From the NCBI RefSeq assembly GCF_037975245.1, contig NC_092577.1, positions 27,527,398-27,591,397 on the forward strand: 64,000 nucleotides of DNA, given 5' to 3'. Source of the DNA: Apostichopus japonicus (Eukaryota; Echinodermata; Holothuroidea; Aspidochirotida; Stichopodidae). Below are positions 11,900-23,640 of this stretch, piece after piece. The position numbers were made by a program, and so were the translations under genes. The notes under the pieces are model-generated. The model saw nothing but the letters and a program-made list of their open reading frames with translations, searched no databases and was not told the DNA's origin. Position 1 is the stretch's first letter; every line of letters starts with the position of its first letter.

Positions 11900-14800
11900 T
11901 CATGCTTGAAGTTTTGCAATTAATGAAATGATCTTTTGAGGCAATTTCCCCTTGTCTTTGCATTGCAGCAGAACATTTTGCAGAAATGTCAGTGTTCCTT
12001 TTACTTTGCCGTTATACTGTATGTTGAAAACATAATATGTTGCCAGCAGGATTAGAACTGCCTCAGGGAAAGATGCTGCAGTACTGCATTTTTCGTTTTC
12101 TGCAATGATTGTTATGTTTGATGGGTCCAGCGGATCCCCAGTGTATGTTATGACCGGTGTGCTGATTTCAACATCCGAGCTAACCTATCAAACAATGAAA
12201 TAAATAGGATGATTAATTCCTGATAACACATTTTCAAAGGTAATCCAGCTTCTTCAGAATCACATACACTAAACTTGCATTTGATAATATTACTTGGGAG
12301 CTGATTTGAATAAGCATCATTTCTAGCTATAAATGAATATTGCGAATGTTTCTATAACTCAGGGTATATATAAACCAGAATGTCAAATAACTTAGTGATT
12401 CCTTGCCATTATGAAGCAACATTAGATGGCATATTTTCCAACTTCCACCGTGCTGACCTGATATCACCAGAAGTGCCATTGGCCTTAGAGTATCGAATAA
12501 TAGGTGCCTATATAAGAAGATTGAATTTGAAACCAACTATCATTTCTTCAGCGATCAACTTTATTAAGACTTGGCTCTAATTGAAGACAAGTGAACTGTG
12601 ACCTCCATACAAAACATTCGGGATTTGCTACTTACCAAATGCTACCTAAATTCAATTCATGATATGTGGTGGTAATTAAAGGGTTCAGGTTTTCATGTTT
12701 GTTGATCTCAAATGACCTCTGACCACAATCAAAAACAGGAAGAACCACCTACTCACCAAGGGTTACCTTGTGTTATCTTTTAATTCAAAGAAAAAATAGG
12801 GATCATCTGCTCACCAGGGCTATCTACATATTACTCTTGAAGTGCAAACCATCTTTCACTTCTTGAGGTATAGTGTTTACAAACCGAGGCCTCACACACA
12901 CCCCGATCAGCATTGCATAGATTTCTTTGGCCTTAGAAGGGTTATCGACATATTACTCTTTACATCTTTTGCAAGTTTACAAATAATACACCAACTAATG
13001 AAAGGGTTATTAAAATGGGAAGCTTACATCATCATCACTGTTTATAAACAGAAAGTTGCGATCTTCTTTCAGGAAGCCAGGTAGTATCCAGAGAGCTGCG
13101 GTCCATGTAGCATCTGTAGCAGAAATAAACACTGAAGTTATTGTCTTCATTCAGTGTAAATGAATGTAAAATGTAACACAACAGTAAAAAATTTCATGCT
13201 GATTTCCTGAAAATAACATAATGATTTAGTAAGTTGATGTAGTGTATCAATGCAGTTTTATCTCTGCACTCTTAAAAATAACTACATTGAAGTGTTCCTT
13301 AATTAATGTTTTATTGCAGGATTCAGTAAACCATCTAATTCATCCAATGACGACACTGTTGCTACTTTGCCTCATATGGTCACAACTTGTCTCCTTGCTC
13401 AGATTATCCTGTATATATGAAACAGGATTGGCCACATTTTTCTTCATTATCTTGAAAGACCTTGGATTTTTTTTTAAGTTTTCAAACATCTGCCATCAGT
13501 TTAACTAATTTATATTTTAAGAAGCTGACAAAATGCTTGTCTCAATTGAAACTGTTAAGACATATCTCCTAGTCTACATAATAGTAAACTTTTTTATTAT
13601 TTTTGGTAATTAACTCAGCACTTTGAGATGTTAACTTACCCCTTTTGTCTTTTTCTGTCAATTGCTGAATAAAGTTGTTGTATTCAACAAGGAATCGAAG
13701 AGTGCCCTTTGAGTGATTTGTGTTGTAGGTGATGATCTTTGCTGCAATGTCATCAAGATTTTTGTAGAACATCTCCGACACTGCATCCCAACTGATGAGG
13801 CTGAAAAATCTTCTATGATCTATGAATTAAGGTAATAAAAAGGATGATAATGACATTGTATTAATAAATAACTTTCAAACAGGAACTTTCAGCCAAGTAT
13901 TCGTGTTAGATCATTAAGTCAGTAAAAGAATCTTGTTTTGGCAGTTATTCATGATTTTCTTCAGTCAAACCTCTATTTTAGTAGAAATTCTAAACATTCA
14001 AATACTCTTACATATCATCCATGGTATTTAGATTCACCTACTTTTTTGAAAATCCCTGTCAAAGCTAACAATGTGTTTCTTCCATGGTAAATAAAACAGC
14101 TATGATAAGCTCACTTGGCAGGTTAATTTGTGGCAAAATGCACTCATGACCCTTTTCCTTGAACTTTGTCTACCTCAAATGATTCTTGAACTAAAAAAGG
14201 TAGGAATCATCTACTAACCAAATGCAATCAACATTCTAAGGGATTTTTAAGAAGCCAGTAACTGACAATTTTAACACTTATTGCACTGTGTTTCATGAAT
14301 ATCAGCTATGATTCAAGGAAGCTTCCCTTCCTGAGAAATCCTGAGAGCAAGCTATGCAGCATGAACACAAGTTCATTCACCCTTACATACACAAGCCTTA
14401 ACATTGGCTTATGATTTCGTCAAACCAACAATTTCCAGTGTAGAACATTATAATCATAAGTCTTAATAATTAGGAATCATATGTTTGAAATTACCTGTTC
14501 TGCACAAAATAGAGTAGGAAATTTGCCTCTGATTTCTGCTATTGGTGGTTTCTCCTCAAGTACAAGTCTCCTTCTCTCTCCAAATGTCAGTGCCATTAAT
14601 GACTTAATTTTGTTCTTGTCTTGTTTTTTCTTTGTTGATTCCTTTTGTAGTTCCTTAATGTGCAGTTTGATAGTCTCCTCTGTTTCACCCTCAGGTAGAG
14701 TCCAATCAGCTCCGTCTTTTCGTTCTCCCTCGTCAGTTGTTGCATGTGTAGATGTCTTCCTCTTCTTCACAACTACATCCCTCGTCATGTGTCTCCTCTC

Positions 14801-17800
14801 ATTTCTGAACTTATCTTTGAGTGCATTTTTCAATGCATCCTACAAAACCAAGATACGAATGAATGAATGGAAGCTGCAGTATGATGAGATAATCTGATAT
14901 CAATGTTACATATTCTGTTAAAATACCTTTCTTCAGTCTGGACTTGTAATTTAAAGAGCTATGAAATTGTGATGAACACTTGAACACAAAGTATATTGTA
15001 ATTTTGTTACAAGGTCTTAAAAACAGCTGAACAATTCAAATTAAACTTCAACACTATTGTTAGGTATAAAACTCGGCAACCTCACAATGTAATTTATGCA
15101 CATGTTTCATCATGTCACCTCACCCATTTTAAAGAGTAGACACCTTGATCTTACAAGCATGCACATCTGGACATTCATGTCAGATGCATGCACAATGTGT
15201 ACTGGTTCATGCATCTTCTCAGGTAGGCCAGTAAATTATATGAATATGTATGTATACATATATGTCACAGGAGGGGGCTAATGTGCAAACATCTGCATGT
15301 ATACAAGACCCCAGACTACAATATCCCCCCTCCCCCACCCACCCTGTGCTGCAGCAGTTCAACCCTTGCATCCACCCAGTTAAGTTCCCTCAAACTGAAA
15401 AGTACTTTTACAAACCAACAGCAAAATTAATCTATAGTGGATGTAAGATTTTGCCCTTGAAATGGCAGGAGAAACAATCTAGTTTTGAATGCCCCATCAT
15501 TTGATGTCTTTATTAAAAAGATCCAGCTGTACATAGTTCTTCACTAGCACCAGCTACTGGATATAAAAATGGCTTTTGACAATTAAGCAAATACAGTGAA
15601 AATAGTCTCCTGTCTACCTGAAAAGCACCAATTTGACTGATACCATTAGTAGTGGTAGTTTTGTACAAAGTAGTCGAAATTACACAATCTAGTCAGGTGC
15701 TTTTTATATGTACATATACGCCCACCTTCTAGATAATAAATGAAGAGCTTAATCATATACTTACATAAGGCTCACAGAATGGTAATTTGATTGCCAAGTT
15801 TGGAAAGGACTTTATGACTGCTTTAGCTGCTGTATTGTATTGATCTGTAGTAGGATACCTACAAAAAAGAATATCACTTTATAGTTGATTCACATACAGG
15901 GTTAGTGCCAGCTGTAAAATTTAGGAGGGGGGGGGCAATTACCCACTTAACCAACTCTTTTGGGGGGGTTTAGTATATTGGGGGAGCCTTTTTAAAATGT
16001 GGAGTGAAAGGAAAAGATGGTACTGTCTGGGGCTCCAAAAGCTCCAGTTTTTAACCTTCATATCAGCAGGACAGGGCTTGGTTGGGTGAGACTCATACAG
16101 GCCCAATGATCTCCCATAATAGAAATTTCTTATGTTACGGGATACTGCGGACCATCTCTATAGTGGTCTCTTGTATCATTCTTGAAGATATATTGTCTAA
16201 ATTGTTTTGTTTTTACTATGTAATTCTTAATTCCTTGTTTTAGTCTGATGTTGATCTGGGATTGAAATAAACCTTACACACACAAACACCAAAAATTACA
16301 TTTTTAAAATAATATCAACAACTTATTTTGCAACTTAATAATAACAGTGAAAAGTTCACCCATTTACCCACTAACCATCAAGTCCTGCTTGTACTAAGTA
16401 CCTTACCTAGCACCCCCATTCCCCCCAGACAGGCTGAGTCAGCTAAAAGGCTATGATTTTATATTTGAGGTCGCTGTCTGAGCTTGTTTGTTTTGGTAAT
16501 GTGGATATCCCCATCTGAAGTTAAAATATCAACAGAACTTTAACAAAGTTGTAACCACATCATTCCAAGGTTCCACAATATTAAAATCTGTAGGTTATTG
16601 ACACATGACGTCTTTATATGCAAAAAATCAAATGCGAAAATACAGGCTTCCAAAGGTGTTATTGTTCCAGGTTAAATAACACCACAATTTCAAAGATGGC
16701 ATACTTACACATTGACATATTTCAAAGCTAGTAATTCTGAGATGTTGAAAAGTCAAGATTCCAAAGACTTGTGCATTATGCATGCGTATGACATTTGAAG
16801 GCAAAAATTTACACTGGTTTAGCATTAGTGATTGAAAAGACAAAATATTAATATTCAAATAGGGAAAGGTACTTACACAGTAAACAAACACATTTTGTCA
16901 AATGTAGCTTGGATTACAGCAGATTTAATTCTGTTGCTGACAGGTCCCCCTTTTAATAGTTCTACCAAGATGTCTCTCCTAACATCATCTTGATGCAGCT
17001 CAAACTTGTTTGGCCATGGCAAGAACTTTTCTTCTTCATGAAAACTATCAAGCATGCAAAAAGGGTAAACAAAACTTTATTAGCAAAATGTATAGAATTA
17101 GCACTTTCAATAAAGTGACCCTAAACAAATTTTACATGAACAATACAGATTATACTTTGACACAGGTTGAACAGCTTGATTTTCACTACTTCAGCTGTAA
17201 GTTGTTGAACATGCATGTCAGTACTTAGCAAAATGTGACTTCATATTAAATGGCCTCTTCAAATAAGGGGCTTTGTACTGAACTTCTTTAGGGAATGTGT
17301 GGGACTTACTGTTAACCAACCAAGTTCCACCAACCCCCCACCCCCATACCCTAATATATTGTAGTGATAGCTTAAAGAGAAAATGCAGTCACCCTGATTT
17401 GAATTAGTATACTGTAGTATAATATTTCTATTATGGCTCTTCCTACTCATGTGACAATGTTTTTGTTACTGAATTGTTGAATTCATGCACCATAACTCTT
17501 AGATTTGTCTTTTATATGCAATATTTATGTTCTAAAATGCCATAAAATATAATTGTAAGGTCAGCACCAGAAATTTGCAAGGTTTAGCTGATATTGCAAA
17601 TTAGTTTGGGGCAACTGCTTATTCCCTTAAATAAGCTCTTTTTTGCTTCTGTCAAGGTAGGATAATAATTCAAACATGAAATGTTACATGTCTTACCTGT
17701 CTGAAACATCACTGGTACAAGGTACATCTCTTTCATTTCCAGCCAATATAATGGTGTCATCTGAACTTGAAGAGCTTGTAAATGAACTGGCACTGAGGCA

Positions 17801-20800
17801 TGCAACTGACAAAGGAAAGGAGTGTCCAAAATATGTATTATAAATTATTTTTCTAATTTGCAAAACCCCAGGATGTAAAGATTAAATATGTGTTGCTCAT
17901 AAGTACAAGAAACAAAATAACTGGATTTGCATTGCAATTTGCTACTTACTATTAAATCTTCAACTGCTAACCAATTTGATATTGATTAGCACTTTCATTA
18001 GACAGTAATGCTTTTTGATTGATATTGCAAACTGTAAACTGTTACAATGAAAAATAATTTGAAGTAGTATTCAACTTTGGCATACCAATTTGTCCCTTGC
18101 AGAATACCTTCAGACTGTGATAATTTCTTATCTTAAAGCTTCCCTGAAATTTCAAATATGAATACTATAGTGACTTCCTCCTGTCAAATATCCCAAAACT
18201 TTCCACTACTGTAGGGGGAAAGCCATGAGGAGAGGTTATGACAATGTACATACATTCATACAAGAATGTTTTATGTGCATATATTATCCTTGGAACTACC
18301 CAAGTACCAATAAGTTCCAAATGGGGTTCACACATCATATTATGCCAATAAGGCTCCTTCATGAAATGGTAATAAACATGCTGCTGATAGGCAAATTTTT
18401 CTGGACAACAATCTTTTTGCAATCGTGTACAAGAAGCATTTATACTTACCTTCATCTCTTTCACCAATCACATTCAGTTTAACTGCTTTATCTTCCATCT
18501 GCTCTTCTTCTATATCACCGTCAATGTCCACCCAGTCGTCAAAGTCTTTATCAAAGACCTGAAGCCGAAATTTCTTTATCCCAAATTGAGATTTGATTTC
18601 TGGTTCTACATCACTTGCACTACATAAGAAAACCCTTTTTCTGGATCCATAAGTTACATGGTACCGTTTAAGTGCTTCACTGAAGACACAAATATATAGA
18701 AACTAAAAAGTTGTTTCTTCTAACCTTTGAAGTTCAAAGTAACAATGATAAGGAATGAGATGCTCTATTTTAAGTATTAATGTTTCTCTAAACAAAGTAC
18801 TTAAGTGTTACCATTCTCTGATTTTGATTTGTGTAAATTGATAAGGGTAAATGACAAGCAAAATCTTCATAAGCAAATATGACCCATTTTTGTTGAAAAC
18901 ACAATACATAGCTATGGAAATGTTGACTGTAACCAATAGTGCGCAAAACCATCAAAACAAAATACACTTTACCACCTTTGATAAAGATTGCATCTATTTT
19001 GCCAAATTCATGCAACCTATTTTCTCTTGCCTCTAGAACCATGCAACAACCTTTTGCATACAATGAACTGTGTAATTCAACAAAAGCTAATATATGCACT
19101 TCTTCAATGCTTGGAAATTGACTTTTCAAAGCTCTCTGAATCCCATCACAAAACTGATGTAACTTTTGAATGTCCCCTCCTGAGTTGGATGTCATTTTGT
19201 CATCCAAAAAATTCTGACCAGCTCCATAATAGCACATAAGTAATTGATGACGCCTTGCCAATGTCTTACACAAATTCCGCCTGTTTTTCTGCCTATTGGC
19301 AATTTCTTTGAAATATGCATGTTTAGCTTCAAACCTCATTGTCCAGCAGTGAACAAGAGGTCCATATTTCAATATTGAACGAGGGTAATGCAATAAGTAA
19401 TGACTTTTGGGTTTAATTCTATCTTCAGGAAAGAGCTCTTTCAGAGCAACCAGAAATCCATGCACCAAATATTCCAAGTATGCAACCATTTCACATGGTA
19501 TAGAGGGAGCAAATGTAATTTCACAAATATCCATAAGTGACAAAAATAGTTCCCAGTATTCATTTCCCTCTGGAATTGAGCTTCCTATGATTAAAGGCAA
19601 TAATCTCATCAGGCACCATGTTTGAGATGCTGTTTGTTTGATTTTGAAACTTCCCAGGTTAGCAGTGGTATTGCAAGTTGGTTTGCTTTTCTGATCACTT
19701 TTTCCAAAGGGAAAAAGTTTCAAAGCACTGTTAAAAGATTCCAAAGTGAAAAAGCCATCCTGAATAAATGTTGTCACAACCTTCGTCATTAATTCTGGAA
19801 CAAGTCCTTCGAGCAAATCATGAGCTGGATCAGGTGGTAGACAACTGATTACATCAAAGTATTGCAAATCTGACAAAACAGATTTAGAAGCTACTCCATA
19901 AACATGCCTAAGACCTTGATTTTCCATAACTAACTGCACCTGATGTTTGTGACCAACACTTGTTCTTTCGATTAAACTGGATGAATCAAAATGATCTTGA
20001 ATGTCATTACTACTTGCCATGCAAAATCTACATATTCTACCAGCATGAAAATGTTGCTGAAAGCCTCCTAACTGATGTGCTGCCAAGTTATCCATGGAAA
20101 CCAAACTAATGCAACCCTTGAATGTAAACTCCTCCTGGTTTAAAGTTGTTATTGTCACCCCCTTACTTTCTAAGACTTTAACATCCTCAAGAAGCGGTTT
20201 GAGCACTTTCCCAAAGCCATACTGTTTTATTAATCTTGTACAGCAGAGGCAAACAAGCTGAATTGATGACAATTTTGACCGAAACTTTGGGGATAAATTT
20301 CCAAGAACAAAATAAAATGCAGCAACTTTGTAGCTGTTAGCTTTATTTCTAAGTGGGTTCACCACACCAAAATCATCATAATAAAAATGAACTTGGAGTG
20401 CATGTGGCTCCAAAGAGAATAGGGGATGATTTTGAAATGCTTCACCATCACAGTAATCCTCATATCGCTTGTCCCCATGTCTAGAACGGGACTTCAGAAC
20501 TTCTGCTAAACTATCATCATGACTTAAAAGACTTTTTAGAGTATCAAGCAATGGTACATAAATGAATGTATCATCTTTCCCACAGGTGGAACCTAGCACA
20601 TGTTCAACTGGCTCAACTAAACCAAAATGCTCCTTATAAAAAGCTGTCTGTTTATAGTCTGAGGCCAACTTTTCAAAGATGTTATTTTTCTTTTCAAACT
20701 TTTCATCGATAAAGTTAAAGATATCAGGATTTTTAGCCACTGTGAAACCAGAAGCTGAAAGTTTTTCTTTGATCTCTGTGCTATCATCCCTTGAACTGTT

Positions 20801-21678
20801 ATAGATGAGTTCAGATAGCTCTAATATTATGCTATTTGTAACAGTAAGTGGTAGTTTATGCTTCTCTTTCATGCCTAAGATGAAAAGAGCAAAGTCTCTT
20901 TCCGTGGATCTTTCACCGATTTCTCTGATGTGTGATCCATCACCCAGAGCAGCAGCATCGATAGCACTTATTCCAGTTGATTCTGCAAGACTATTTTTAT
21001 GCGAATTATGAGTCACATCATCAACTTCTAAACCAATGTTTTCCGTCACTAGACTTGTGCCTACTTCAGTATCCTCATGCCCACCAGAGTTACTGTCATG
21101 CCTTATGTTAACATCGAACACTCTTTTATGAAATTTCCGCAGATGGGAATAAAACGTGCTGAACACCCGATATTTTCTTTCACAACCATCTATTCCACAT
21201 CTTATGGAGAAGTTGGGTTCAATACTATGTGAGAATCTTATGTGATGTAACAACTTTTTGAAAGTAATGGTCCTGAAAGTGTTACATATTGAACAACTTT
21301 GCATCTGCAAGGATGCCATAAGGCCTAATCTAACAAAACCTTGGCTAGGCTTTATTAGGATGGCTTGGCATAAGTACTGGACAAACCTCACAGCATTAAT
21401 GCACACTCAGTTTTAATAGTTCAGTCTTGGCCTGCGCTAGCTAGGCTTATAAACTTTGATACAATGGTAGGCCACAGTGTAGGCCCTGCATTGTACTAGT
21501 GGCTGTTACTTGTAAGACATAGCCTAGGCTTAGTTATAAAGTCTTCTAATCTTATATAGGCGAATAAGTAGCAGAACAGTTAGGCTAGTAAAGCCTAGGC
21601 ATAACAGTTATTTAATCTGTACTTTTATAAACCAAACAACTCTTTCAAGGGCTTAACGTCAACTTACACTTGTGACAT
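11900..21678 (-). CDS. Multi-exon TNPA-position gene (fish SAMD3-like family), 504 aa
   Basis: I infer ten coding exons, transcribed high to low: 21678-21668, 18679-18450, 17805-17697, 17044-16877, 15858-15765, 14839-14495, 14037-14012, 13800-13640, 13113-13028, 12184-11900. Every junction is AG/GT with matching phase, and the total is 1515 nt (504 codons plus stop). The N-terminal part looks like a PB1/ubiquitin-fold segment (FRLQVFDKDFDDWVDID), followed by a Ser-rich linker. Next come VYPTTDQYNTAAKAVIKSFP, a Lys-rich segment, GERRRLVLEEKP...FPTLFCAEQ, LRFLVEYNNFI and a C-terminal VITYTGDPLDPSNI...FPEAVLILLATYYVFNIQY. From family knowledge these blocks resemble fish and invertebrate proteins annotated 'sterile alpha motif domain-containing protein 3-like'; no SAM domain was seen. 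Its position relative to the transposase equals that of TNPA in En/Spm, so a DNA-binding or regulatory role is inferred only. The 26-nt exon and the 11-nt first exon are the least certain. Confidence 0.8.
12590..12905 (+). repeat. DR1-motif repeat copy, intronic
   Basis: Contains 'tcaaatgacctctgaccac', 'ctcaccaagggttacc', 'cttgaggtatagtgtttacaaa' and a short CA-rich tail, as in the 0.2-1.2 kb repeat. It lies in an intron of the multi-exon gene and is diverged from the other copies. Confidence 0.6.
14130..14375 (+). repeat. Degenerate DR1-motif repeat copy, intronic
   Basis: Contains 'cctcaaatgattcttgaac', 'aatcatctactaaccaaatg' and 'gcttcccttcctgagaaatc', an old copy of the dispersed family in the intron between exons ending at 14,495 and starting at 14,037. 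Confidence 0.5.
18788..21319 (-). CDS. TNP2-like CACTA transposase, 843 aa
   Basis: A single uninterrupted ORF. The first in-frame ATG with good context is at 21,319; the extra 29 codons upstream would begin with GTG. Residues 9-31 and 41-64 form two C2H2-type zinc fingers (C9, C12, H26, H31; C41, C46, H59, H64). The middle holds YYDDFGVVNPLRNK, KVLKPLLEDVKVLESKGV and a HAGRICRFC motif, then PPDPAHDLLEGLVPEL and ASQTWCLMRLLPL. Near the C-terminus come KSHYLLHYPRSILKYGPLVH and MRFEAKHAYFKE. The order parallels plant Transposase_21/TNP2 followed by a DUF4218-like segment. It should cut and join the element ends. The whole gene sits in intron 1 of the multi-exon gene, same strand. 'ttttgttagattag' just before the ATG could be a splice acceptor. 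The intact frame suggests recent activity. Confidence 0.85.
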   Translation of the reverse strand: MASLQMQSCSICNTFRTITFKKLLHHIRFSHSIEPNFSIRCGIDGCERKYRVFSTFYSHLRKFHKRVFDVNIRHDSNSGGHEDTEVGTSLVTENIGLEVDDVTHNSHKNSLAESTGISAIDAAALGDGSHIREIGERSTERDFALFILGMKEKHKLPLTVTNSIILELSELIYNSSRDDSTEIKEKLSASGFTVAKNPDIFNFIDEKFEKKNNIFEKLASDYKQTAFYKEHFGLVEPVEHVLGSTCGKDDTFIYVPLLDTLKSLLSHDDSLAEVLKSRSRHGDKRYEDYCDGEAFQNHPLFSLEPHALQVHFYYDDFGVVNPLRNKANSYKVAAFYFVLGNLSPKFRSKLSSIQLVCLCCTRLIKQYGFGKVLKPLLEDVKVLESKGVTITTLNQEEFTFKGCISLVSMDNLAAHQLGGFQQHFHAGRICRFCMASSNDIQDHFDSSSLIERTSVGHKHQVQLVMENQGLRHVYGVASKSVLSDLQYFDVISCLPPDPAHDLLEGLVPELMTKVVTTFIQDGFFTLESFNSALKLFPFGKSDQKSKPTCNTTANLGSFKIKQTASQTWCLMRLLPLIIGSSIPEGNEYWELFLSLMDICEITFAPSIPCEMVAYLEYLVHGFLVALKELFPEDRIKPKSHYLLHYPRSILKYGPLVHCWTMRFEAKHAYFKEIANRQKNRRNLCKTLARRHQLLMCYYGAGQNFLDDKMTSNSGGDIQKLHQFCDGIQRALKSQFPSIEEVHILAFVELHSSLYAKGCCMVLEARENRLHEFGKIDAIFIKGGKVYFVLMVLRTIGYSQHFHSYVLCFQQKWVIFAYEDFACHLPLSIYTNQNQRMVTLKYFV

Positions 21679-21900
21679 GTTGCTTTAGATTCATATAAAA
21701 ATACAAGCGGCCGTTGAAAGTGAAGTCCAGTCGTGTCAAGTCTCGTCAAATGTGACGGCGAAGCGCTTCTGCGGGAACAAACTAAGAAATACTAGGACTG
21801 GTCGCCAAGCAGTGCAGTGATGACAGTATACTGTATACTGTACTGTACGTACGTAGGTCTAAGGCATTGTGTTAGCGCCAAGCGCCAAGCGCGAACGAAC
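21679..21900 (-). promoter_or_regulatory. Probable shared promoter with E2F-like sites
   Basis: This lies just upstream (minus strand) of the first coding exon of the accessory gene and about 0.4 kb upstream of the transposase ATG. Positions 21,875-21,895 contain two TTGGCGC heptamers on the minus strand in a GC-rich block, close to the E2F consensus TTTSGCGC. A 'gtatactgtatactgtactgtac' type repeat lies at about 21,826-21,850. Promoter function is inferred from position only. Confidence 0.4.
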
Positions 21901-22481
21901 CACCCTTTGTGAAAGAAAACTTGTCATTGGCTTAAAGTTTGAATCTTTCATTTGATATTATGTGGGGTTCTTTCTAATTTTTCAGATATGCACCCATTTT
22001 CTGGAATACCAACTTTGAATCTTTTACATTTTTACCAATATTTATTACCACATCCACATTCTTGAAAGGCTGTATTCAGTGAATTAATGTAAAGTAGTGT
22101 TTTAGGAAATTTGTTTTTAACCAATGAGAAGTAAGAACACTTCTGAGACGTATAGTCTGCCATTATTCTCTCGGCGCGGCCTGGCTGCAAACGTAACTTT
22201 TATTTCTAGTACGAATGAGTACATCATTGTAGAAAATTCTATAGAAGTCACAATGAAAAAAATGTTTCAGCTATGGTCGACGTTTAAGGGCCAGGCATTG
22301 TTATCATCCGTTGTGGGGATAAATGTATGCTGGCCGTGCGAAAAAGCACAAAACACTTAAACGTACACAATCATGACAAAAATATTGTTCCAGCTAGCTC
22401 AAGCTGTACTTCTAAGAATATTTTGTAAACAAGTGTCTCGAGAAATACTCACGTTTAGGCTCTATCAGTTTGAATTGTGAG

Positions 22482-22857
22482 CAAGGGCGTAGGAACCGGG
22501 GGGCTGGGGGGGGGGGGGGGCGCCAGCCCCCCCAGTGAAAAATGTGGAGGGGCGGAAGTATCATTCCGCCCCCCCGGTTCGCAGGTCAGAAAACCCCTTT
22601 TTCATTTCCAAATGAGAAAAAAATCTCATTTGGAGCACCAAATTGCATCTAGGGCCAGTTGAAAATACAAAATTAAGTTTACAAAATGGAGTGGGTGTTG
22701 AAGTGTGCTATATTGCACCAAATTGCATCTGAGGCCACCTGGAAATGCAAAAAATTCCAAAGGGGAGGGGGACACCCCCTCCCCTTAAACCCCTCCCCCA
22801 GGCCGGCCATCAGTCTTCAGCCCCCCCCCCACTCAAAAGTACCTTCCTACGCCACTG
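22482..22857. mobile_element. hAT-like MITE, 376 bp, copy 1
   Basis: Flanked by a perfect 8-bp duplication, ATTGTGAG (22,474-22,481 and 22,858-22,865). The ends are CAAGGGCGTAGGAACCGG and, reversed, CAGTGGCGTAGGAAGGTAC. The interior has G and C runs and 'atgagaaaaaaatctcattt'. A close copy with its own 8-bp duplication lies at 28,214-28,577. It is inserted inside the CACTA-like element, so it is younger than that insertion. Confidence 0.9.
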
Positions 22858-23640
22858 ATTGTGAGTCAAACCGTCTTCATGGGCCAATCCAGAAGGGGAG
22901 GGATTCAGTGTTTCGAGAAAATGATCGCAGTAGCTTATATACTTTCCGTTGTTTTGTTATGTACATAACGTACGGGACTACCTTCGTTGAGGGGGGGGGG
23001 GGTTGGTCTGACGCAACACAAGCTAGCATGCTCGAAAAAGAGCGGCTGGTCTGAAGAAAAGGGTACCTTCTGATCGATGGGTTGCAAACCTTCACCCCGT
23101 CTCATACGCGCCCATGGTTAGACCTATGTAGATCTTATAGATAATTGTCTGCACCCCTTAATCAGGTGTTGGTATTTATAGGTTGGGCGCCGCTCCTTAT
23201 CTGTTCATTACCTCAGGATCATTTGCTATTTTGACTGTATTAGTTAGTCTTGCCTTATTAAACTTTCACGAAACTTCATATAGGCCTATCCTACGACTCC
23301 ATTCATATCCTCTCACCCCCACATAAGAAACAGTTATTATTTTACTAATAACCATGCAGACATTTCCACGGGGAAATTCGGGGATACTCCATATATCTGT
23401 GCAGTTTGCCGTATATTTATAACACGATATAGGCTATTAATAAATAAATGTCAAGCTAAACAGCTGGCCTATTGTCGCCCCAATTCCTTTTGACAGTAAT
23501 TTGCATTGGTTGTTGGGACTTTAGAAATTGGGCCTATAGTCGCCGGGGCAGCTCTGTGTTCCAAAATGTACATGTAGGGTACTATAGGGTGCATACAAAT
23601 AATGACGGGCTAAGACCCGAAAATACTGGTAGTGATATAT
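22858..23640. other. No recognisable feature
   Basis: Non-coding part of the CACTA-like element, with a G-run at about 22,990-23,001. No gene was recognised. Confidence 0.45.

Noticed and set aside
18165-18467. Minus-strand 100-codon ORF
   Set aside because: Runs out of frame through the donor of the exon at 18,450-18,679; intronic.
21405-21667. Extended N-terminus of the transposase
   Set aside because: The extra 29 codons start with GTG and have no Kozak ATG; the ATG at 21,319 is preferred.
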